Under the pieces are notes generated by a model that saw only the letters and a program-made list of their open reading frames with translations, had not been told where the DNA came from and searched no databases. Below, piece by piece: positions 12,989 through 17,890 of a stretch of DNA of 17,890 nucleotides (its first letter is position 1; every line of letters begins with the position of its first letter). The DNA comes from an uncultured bacterium. Lineage in GTDB: Bacteria; Bacillota; Clostridia; Lachnospirales; Lachnospiraceae. The stretch lies in assembly GCA_905215405.1 (NCBI GenBank), contig CAJMQE010000078.1, positions 1 through 17,890 on the forward strand. The letters run 5' to 3'. A program made the translations under genes and the position numbers.

Positions 12989-15601
12989 ATGCCAGAAACA
13001 TCAAATGATACTATCCTTGTAGATAATTGTGAGGCACTGACAAAACGCCTTAATAAAACAAGGGAAGCTCAGCGTATCTTTGCGACCTATACTCAGGAAC
13101 AGGTCGATCACATTTTTACAGCTGCTGCACTCGCAGCCAATAAAGCCCGTATTCCTCTCGCCAAACTGGCGGTCGAAGAAACCGGAATGGGTGTTGTCGA
13201 AGATAAAGTAATCAAAAATCATTTTGCTGCAGAATATATTTATCATGCTTACCGCGATTGCCGCACCTGCGGTATTATCGAGGAAGACTCTTCTTATGGA
13301 ATCAAAAAAATTGCAGAACCAATCGGAGTAATTGCAGCTGTCATTCCTACAACAAATCCTACTTCTACTGCTATTTTTAAAACTCTGATCAGCCTTAAGA
13401 CCAGAAATGGTATTATTATCAGTCCACATCCACGGGCAAAGAAGTCAACAATTGCTGCCGCAAAAGTCGTATTAGATGCCGCAGTTGCTGCCGGTGCTCC
13501 AAAAGATATTATTGGCTGGGTCGATGTTCCATCTCTAGAAATAACCAATGAACTGATGAAAGAAGCAGATATCATTCTTGCGACTGGCGGACCTGGTATG
13601 GTGAAAGCCGCCTATTCATCCGGCAAACCTGCGCTTGGTGTTGGCCCTGGTAATACACCGGCAGTCATTGACGAAACTGCTGATGTTCTCCTTTCTGTAA
13701 ACTCTATTATTCATTCAAAAACATTTGATAATGGTATGATCTGTGCATCTGAGCAGTCAGTAATCGTTGACAGCAAAATTTATGACGCTGTTAAAAAAGA
13801 GTTTTCTGACCGTGGATGCTACATTTTAAATAAATCTGAAACTGAAAAAGTACGTAAAACCATTCTGATCAATGGTGCTCTGAATGCCAAAATTGTTGGT
13901 CAGAGTGCTTATACGATTGCATCACTTGCCGGTGTCAGCGTTCCTGAATCCACAAAAATCCTTATTGGCGAGGTCAGCTCAGTGGATCTGAGTGAGGAAT
14001 TTGCTCATGAAAAACTGTCTCCAGTCCTCGCAATGTACAAAGCATCGGACTTTGATGATGCCATTTCCAAGGCCAGTCACTTAATTGCTGATGGTGGTTA
14101 TGGGCACACTTCTTCTCTCTATATTAATATAGCAACTCAACAGGAGAAAATTGCAAAATTCAGTGAAGCAATGAAGACCTGCAGAGTTCTGATCAATACA
14201 CCGTCATCCCATGGTGGTATCGGTGATCTCTATAACTTTAAAATGACTCCTTCTCTTACACTGGGCTGTGGTTCCTGGGGTGGTAACTCCGTCTCTGAAA
14301 ATGTTGGAATTAAACATTTATTGAATATCAAGACAGTGGCTGAAAGGAGAGAAAATATGCTTTGGTTCCGTGCACCTGAAAAAGTTTACTTTAAGAAAGG
14401 CTGTCTGCCAGTTGCTCTAGATGAACTGGGTACTGTCATGCATAAAAAGAAAGCCTTTATTGTTACAGATCAGTTCCTCTATAAAAATGGATATACAAAA
14501 TGTGTAACCGACAAACTGGATGCTATGGGCATTACCCACACGACCTTCTATGATGTAGCACCTGATCCAACTCTTGCCTGTGCAAAAGAAGGTGCAAAGG
14601 CCATGACACTCTTTGAACCAGACTGTATTATTGCAATCGGTGGTGGATCCGCTATGGATGCCGGCAAGATCATGTGGGTATTATATGAACATCCAGAAGC
14701 TGACTTTTTAGACATGGCAATGCGTTTTATGGATATCAGAAAACGTGTCTACACATTTCCAAAAATGGGCGAAAAAGCTTATTTTGTCGCCATTCCAACA
14801 TCTTCTGGTACCGGATCTGAGGTCACTCCATTTGCTGTCATTACCGATCAGGATACGGGATCTAAGTATCCTCTTGCTGATTACGAATTACTTCCAAAGA
14901 TGTCAATTATCGATGCGGATATGATGATGAATCAGCCAAAAGGACTTACCAGTGCATCTGGTATTGATGCCCTTACCCATGCACTTGAAGCTTACGCATC
15001 TATTATGGCAACTGACTTTACCGATGGTCTTGCACTCAAAGCAATGAAGAATATCTTTACCTACCTGCCAAGTGCCTATCATAATGGTGCCAAAGATGCC
15101 AAAGCTCGTGAAATGATGGCAACCGCTTCTACCATGGCTGGTATGGCTTTCGCAAATGCATTTTTAGGACTCTCCCACTCTCTGGCGCACAAACTTGGAG
15201 CTTTTCATCACCTGCCTCATGGAGTTGCAAATGCACTTCTGATTACCGATATAATGCGATATAATGCTGATCCGATTCCAACAAAAATGGGTACATTTCC
15301 ACAATACGAATACCCACACACACTGGAACGCTACGTTGAATGCGCTGATTTTCTTGGCATTCAGGGTAAAAACAACGAAGAAAAATTTGAAAACCTTATT
15401 CAAGCTATTGAAGATCTCAAAGCAGAAGTTGGCATCAAAAAGACAATTCGTGAGTATGGTGTAGATGAAAAGGACTTTTTGGCTACGTTGGACAATATGG
15501 TTGAACAGGCCTTTGATGATCAGTGCACTGGAGCAAATCCAAGATACCCATTGATGAGTGAAATAAAAGCGATTTACTTAAAAGCTTATTACGGAAAATA
15601 G
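12989..15601 (+). CDS. adhE: Bifunctional acetaldehyde-CoA/alcohol dehydrogenase
   Basis: This 870-residue fermentative enzyme reduces acetyl-CoA to acetaldehyde and then to ethanol, each step using NADH. Residues 1-450 are the aldehyde dehydrogenase half, with the catalytic C252 in NGMICASEQS. About 457-870 is the iron-type alcohol dehydrogenase half, with GGGSAMDAGK (551-560), PTSSGTGSEVTP (603-614) and metal ligands D660, H664, H730 and H744. These are spaced exactly as in the Escherichia coli enzyme. Full length and all key residues are present, so it should be active and form spirosome filaments as AdhE does. AAAGGAGGA lies 8 bases before ATG 12989. The promoter carries a Rex-like operator, so transcription should rise when NADH accumulates. 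It appears monocistronic. An internal ribosome-site-like sequence at the domain boundary is described in the findings. Confidence 0.98.
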   Translation: MPETSNDTILVDNCEALTKRLNKTREAQRIFATYTQEQVDHIFTAAALAANKARIPLAKLAVEETGMGVVEDKVIKNHFAAEYIYHAYRDCRTCGIIEEDSSYGIKKIAEPIGVIAAVIPTTNPTSTAIFKTLISLKTRNGIIISPHPRAKKSTIAAAKVVLDAAVAAGAPKDIIGWVDVPSLEITNELMKEADIILATGGPGMVKAAYSSGKPALGVGPGNTPAVIDETADVLLSVNSIIHSKTFDNGMICASEQSVIVDSKIYDAVKKEFSDRGCYILNKSETEKVRKTILINGALNAKIVGQSAYTIASLAGVSVPESTKILIGEVSSVDLSEEFAHEKLSPVLAMYKASDFDDAISKASHLIADGGYGHTSSLYINIATQQEKIAKFSEAMKTCRVLINTPSSHGGIGDLYNFKMTPSLTLGCGSWGGNSVSENVGIKHLLNIKTVAERRENMLWFRAPEKVYFKKGCLPVALDELGTVMHKKKAFIVTDQFLYKNGYTKCVTDKLDAMGITHTTFYDVAPDPTLACAKEGAKAMTLFEPDCIIAIGGGSAMDAGKIMWVLYEHPEADFLDMAMRFMDIRKRVYTFPKMGEKAYFVAIPTSSGTGSEVTPFAVITDQDTGSKYPLADYELLPKMSIIDADMMMNQPKGLTSASGIDALTHALEAYASIMATDFTDGLALKAMKNIFTYLPSAYHNGAKDAKAREMMATASTMAGMAFANAFLGLSHSLAHKLGAFHHLPHGVANALLITDIMRYNADPIPTKMGTFPQYEYPHTLERYVECADFLGIQGKNNEEKFENLIQAIEDLKAEVGIKKTIREYGVDEKDFLATLDNMVEQAFDDQCTGANPRYPLMSEIKAIYLKAYYGK

Positions 15602-15636
15602 GCACCGTTTAGCAGACTTTAAAATTTATTTAGAAC

Positions 15637-15693
15637 CTGATTCTTAATTCTGATTGCAGCCTTAAGCTATGCCTTAAAACTCTAAGGAATCAG
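15637..15693 (+). terminator. Possible adhE terminator hairpin
   Basis: CTGATTCTTA (15637-15646) pairs with TAAGGAATCAG (15683-15693) with one bulge. A smaller TTAAG/CTTAA stem lies inside. The hairpin is 36 bases after the adhE stop, but no proper T-run follows, only TAATTATACCGATTTTA. It may be a weak terminator or a 3' stabilising hairpin. Confidence 0.35.
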
Positions 15694-15716
15694 TAATTAT
15701 ACCGATTTTAATCAAT

Positions 15717-15914
15717 AAGAAAAAGCAGGGATACAGTAATTTACTCAGGAAAGAAAAGCAGAGATACAGTCGTTTAGTCAGGAAAGAAAAGCAGGGATGC
15801 AGTTGTTTAGTCGGTAAGGAAAGCAGAGATGCTGTTGTTTAGTCGGTAAGGAAAGCAGAGATGCTGTTATTTAGTCGGTAAGGAAAGCAGAGATGCTGTA
15901 GTATTATAGTCAGT
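15717..15914. repeat. Tandem repeat, six units of 32-35 bp
   Basis: Units begin at 15717, 15750, 15783, 15816, 15848 and 15880. The first three are 33 bp, the next two 32 bp and the last diverges. The shared core reads AAGGAAAGCAGAGATGCTG, then TTGTTTAGTCGGT. Units 4 and 5 are almost identical, while the outer ones have drifted. Within units 4-6, AGCA-GAGA-TGCT could form a small hairpin with a GNRA-type loop. The period is not a multiple of three throughout, so a coding role is unlikely. Confidence 0.9.
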
Positions 15915-15968
15915 AACACTCATTTATGTAAGAGAAAACCGTGTTAACAAAAGAACTAATCTTGATAC

Positions 15969-15987
15969 ACTGCATTCCTGCTTTCTT
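15969..15987 (-). repeat. Inverted copy of the 33-bp repeat core
   Basis: ACTGCATTCCTGCTTTCTT is the reverse complement of AAGAAAGCAGGAATGCAGT. That differs from unit 3 of the upstream array (15784-15803) by one missing A and one base change. In RNA the two would pair over about 19 bp, with one G-U pair, enclosing roughly 165 bases that include the remaining repeats. Confidence 0.7.
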
Positions 15988-16087
15988 AAAAAACAACTAT
16001 TTTATTTGTCAATGTTAGTTTATGGAAATCAGTTTTCAATCAGTATGGTTTTATATGGAAATCAATTGAAACCTTATACATTTATAA

Positions 16088-16140
16088 ATGCATATTATTC
16101 GACTTTATTATGCATATTTATGCATATACTAAATGCATAT
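16088..16140. repeat. Cluster of four ATGCATAT motifs
   Basis: ATGCATAT occurs at 16088, 16110, 16120 and 16133, and a related ATGCAGA follows at 16164. Two of them read TTATGCATA, one base from the DnaA box TTATNCACA. A TATAAT sits at 16147-16152 but has no -35 partner at the right distance. The function is unknown. Confidence 0.6.
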
Positions 16141-16259
16141 TTTTTGTATAATTTGTGTTTAATTATGCAGAATATATAGATTTTTGTCGATTAAAAATTT
16201 CAAAAAATAATAAAAAAACGAAAAATTAGTAGATAGTAGTATAGTGAAAAAAAGCAAAA

Positions 16260-16745
16260 AAGTAGGGAATAATATGGCGCAAAAAGGAGGAGTATCACGG
16301 AGCAAAAAAAGATGTGTATTTTAGAAGTAAAAAAGTCGTATCACCGAGTTTAAAAAAGAGGCATACCACTAAGTAGATAACGAAGCATATTACCGAGTAA
16401 AAAAAGGTGTGCCACTGAGTAGATGACGAAGCAGATTACGGCGTATAAAAAAGTGTACCACTAGGTAGATACAAAAACATATTACCGAGTATAAAAAGTG
16501 TACCACTGATTAGATAATGAAGCATATTACTAAGTAGAGTATAAAAAACTGTACCACTAAGTAGATAAAAAAGCATATTACCGAGTAAAAAAGCTGTACC
16601 ACTATGTAGTTTAAGAGGTATAGCACTGCGCCAATTCGAAACACATGCACATATTATCGAATAGTAAAAAGATATATCGCTGAGCAGAAAAAGTAGCATA
16701 TCGTTTAGTCGAAATACAAACATATCACCAAATAGCAAAAGGTTT
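16260..16745. repeat. Degenerate tandem array, 45-46-bp units made of 23-bp halves
   Basis: The word CCACT recurs at 16366, 16412, 16458, 16503, 16554 and 16599, spaced 46, 46, 45, 51 and 45 bases. Each unit has two related halves: one like TGTACCACTAAGTAGATAA and one like GCATATTACCGAGTAAAAAA. Less regular copies of the halves extend from about 16260 to 16745. The extra bases in the 51-bp unit come from a small local duplication (AAGTAGAGTA). Coding on either strand is unlikely. Confidence 0.85.
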
Positions 16746-16879
16746 ATAACATGCTTACTTTTATTTATCTATTGTCAGTTTTACTTTAATCAGTTATTTC
16801 TATTCAGCTGATGCAAGTTCTGTCCGATCAAAAGAAGCAACCATTTAATTATTTATTATAAGTTATTTTAAGTAACCAT

Positions 16880-16909
16880 ATCATTTATCATTCTATCAAT
16901 CATTTATCA
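16880..16909. repeat. 11-bp direct repeat before the phosphotransferase gene
   Basis: ATCATTTATCA occurs at 16880-16890 and 16899-16909, 19 bp apart. The second copy abuts the ribosome site AGGGG (16911-16915). It could be a binding site pair or a slippage product. The nearest promoter-like pair, TTGTCA (16772-16777) and TATTTC (16795-16800), is weak. Confidence 0.5.
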
Positions 16910-16923
16910 AAGGGGTGTTGCAT

Positions 16924-17673
16924 ATGAAATTAAACAACTGTATTTACAAAACTGAAAGAAAGAGCGTTTATGTTGAAGATGGAATGGCAATAAAAGTATT
17001 TTCTAAAGATTATTCCAAAACTGATGTTCTCTATGAAGCACTTAATACTTCCCGAGTCGAAGATTCGGGTATGGAAATTCCAAAACTCCTCGAGGTTTGC
17101 AAAGAAAACGGTCACTGGATGATTATTAATGAGTACATAGAAGGTAAAACACTGGCCGAGTTAATGCAGGAAAATCCCGATCAGAAGTCTTTTTATCTGG
17201 AAAAAATGGTAGATCTGCAAACAGATTTTAATCAAAAACAGAATCCACTCCTTATTAAACTAAAAGACAAACTCAGTCGCCAGATACAAAGCTGCAGTCA
17301 AATATCTGATTCAATTCGTTATGAACTACTCACACGCCTGGAGTCGATGCCAAAGCATAAAAAACTATGTCATGGTGATTTTTGTCCTCAAAACATCATT
17401 GTAACCAACGAGAAGAAGTTCTATATCGTGGACTGGGTTCATGCAACGCAAGGCAACGCTAGTGCCGATGTTGCCAGAACGTATTTATTGCTTGCATTAA
17501 GCGATATTTCTATGGCAGACGAGTATTTGTCCATGTTTTGCAAGAAAACGGCTACAGATCGAAAATACGTGCAACAGTGGTTACCTATTGTTGCAGCCGC
17601 CCAACTCGAGAAGAATCGTCCTGCAGAAAGAGAACTTTTACTGCACTGGGTAGATATTGTTGACTTCGAATAA
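16924..17673 (+). CDS. APH/choline-kinase family phosphotransferase
   Basis: A 249-residue soluble protein with the kinase-like fold of aminoglycoside and choline phosphotransferases. The start is taken as ATG 16924, 6-8 bases after AGGGGTG; GTG 16915 and TTG 16918 are in frame but overlap or touch that site. Visible motifs are the ATP-site lysine in AIKVF (22-26), the hinge segment MIINEYIEG (66-74), the catalytic loop CHGDFCPQN (149-157) with D152 and N157, and the metal-binding D170 in YIVDW. Both catalytic positions are intact, so it should transfer phosphate to a small molecule. Families of this kind include antibiotic-modifying, choline, fructosamine and homoserine kinases; nothing here identifies the substrate. 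Without resistance genes or mobile elements beside it, a metabolic role is at least as likely as drug resistance. It appears to stand alone. Confidence 0.85.
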   Translation: MKLNNCIYKTERKSVYVEDGMAIKVFSKDYSKTDVLYEALNTSRVEDSGMEIPKLLEVCKENGHWMIINEYIEGKTLAELMQENPDQKSFYLEKMVDLQTDFNQKQNPLLIKLKDKLSRQIQSCSQISDSIRYELLTRLESMPKHKKLCHGDFCPQNIIVTNEKKFYIVDWVHATQGNASADVARTYLLLALSDISMADEYLSMFCKKTATDRKYVQQWLPIVAAAQLEKNRPAERELLLHWVDIVDFE

Positions 17674-17730
17674 GTCATTCATTAATCAATAGTTCTACTT
17701 TTAATCAAGCAGACACTTAAAACGGAGTTT

Positions 17731-17815
17731 TTATTGTATACAGTTTTCTTTATATCTATATACAGTTCTTATTGTACACAATTCTCTTTATATTTATATA
17801 CAGTTCTTATTATAG
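17731..17815. repeat. Tandem repeat of 38 bp built from 19-bp halves
   Basis: Two units of 38 bp (17731-17768 and 17769-17806) and the start of a third (17807-17815) follow the phosphotransferase gene. Each unit splits into two 19-bp halves of the form TTATnTnTATACAGTTnTC, so there are four clear copies of the smaller repeat. The DNA is strongly AT-rich and no reading frame is evident. Confidence 0.85.
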
Positions 17816-17861
17816 TAAAAAAGACCTGGAGTTTTATCTCAATGGCATTAAGTTAAGAAAG

Positions 17862-17890
17862 TCTCACATCACAGAAAATGTGGTGTGGGA
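17862..17890 (+). terminator. Hairpin at the window edge, possible terminator
   Basis: TCTCACATCACA (17862-17873) pairs with TGTGGTGTGGGA (17879-17890) through two G-T pairs around GAAAA. The hairpin ends at the last base of the window, so whether a T-run follows cannot be seen. It could end the phosphotransferase transcript or belong to something beyond. Confidence 0.45.

Larger units (their letters stand above)
15602..16923. other. 1.3-kb AT-rich non-coding region with repeats
   Basis: No credible gene is found between adhE and the phosphotransferase gene. The region holds, in order, a hairpin, a 32-33-bp tandem array, an inverted copy of that repeat, an 11-bp direct repeat TATGGAAATCA at 16021 and 16054 (33 bp apart, the same period as the first array), a cluster of ATGCATAT motifs, a very A-rich stretch (16180-16260), a 45-46-bp tandem array and the 5' region of the next gene. 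No tRNA, rRNA or riboswitch is recognisable. Confidence 0.7.

Noticed and set aside
16436..16738. 100-residue minus-strand frame with a 15-residue hydrophobic repeat
   Set aside because: It is a translation of the 45-46-bp tandem array, starts with TTG and has no ribosome site. Outer units of 46 bp break the frame, so the peptide repeat follows from the DNA repeat.
16260..16745. CRISPR array
   Set aside because: Both halves of every unit are related to each other, so there are no unique spacers. No cas genes are present.
16924..17673. Aminoglycoside resistance gene
   Set aside because: The protein has the APH fold and catalytic motif, but nothing ties it to an antibiotic and there is no resistance or mobile context. 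A general phosphotransferase call is safer.

Overview
The window looks like chromosomal DNA of a low-GC, anaerobic, chemotactic Firmicute, most likely a gut Lachnospiraceae. The reasons are AT-rich sequence, strong AGGAGG-type ribosome sites, a DUF3881-family protein (as I recall it, a family typical of Lachnospiraceae), a Gram-positive wall-anchored protein, a large methyl-accepting chemotaxis protein, and an adhE gene with a Rex-like operator. The genus cannot be fixed from sequence alone. I see no phage, transposase, CRISPR or secretion-system genes.

Region 1 (1-6550) is a probable cobalamin acquisition locus. A sigma-A promoter and a B12 riboswitch (about 93-317) precede a secreted, wall-anchored protein whose body looks like an alpha/alpha-barrel domain (353-1681). 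Converging on it from the other strand is a four-gene operon (6458 down to 1827): a membrane-anchored DUF4430 protein, an EcfT, a fused double ATPase and a long S component, together a dedicated ECF importer. A shared bidirectional terminator separates the two units. Eukaryotic B12 carriers (intrinsic factor, transcobalamin) combine an alpha/alpha-barrel domain with a beta domain resembling DUF4430. Here the two kinds of domain appear on separate cell-surface proteins beside an ECF importer, and only the wall protein carries the riboswitch. This is the most interesting system in the window.

Region 2 (6550-12800), all on the minus strand, holds a dCache-type chemoreceptor, a stand-alone gamma-glutamylcysteine synthetase (gshA type), a tRNA-Arg(CCU) with its own promoter and terminator, a DUF3881 protein, and an HD-GYP-like protein with changes in its signature motifs.

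Region 3 (12880-15700) is adhE, the bifunctional aldehyde/alcohol dehydrogenase of fermentation. It has a consensus promoter and a Rex-like operator at the predicted transcription start, so it should respond to the NADH/NAD+ ratio.

Region 4 (15602-17890) is a long AT-rich non-coding stretch with two arrays of degenerate tandem repeats (32-33 bp, and 45-46 bp built from 23-bp halves), an inverted copy of the first repeat and a cluster of ATGCATAT motifs. It is followed by an APH/choline-kinase-fold phosphotransferase and a further 38-bp (2 x 19 bp) tandem repeat. No function for these repeats can be assigned from the sequence.
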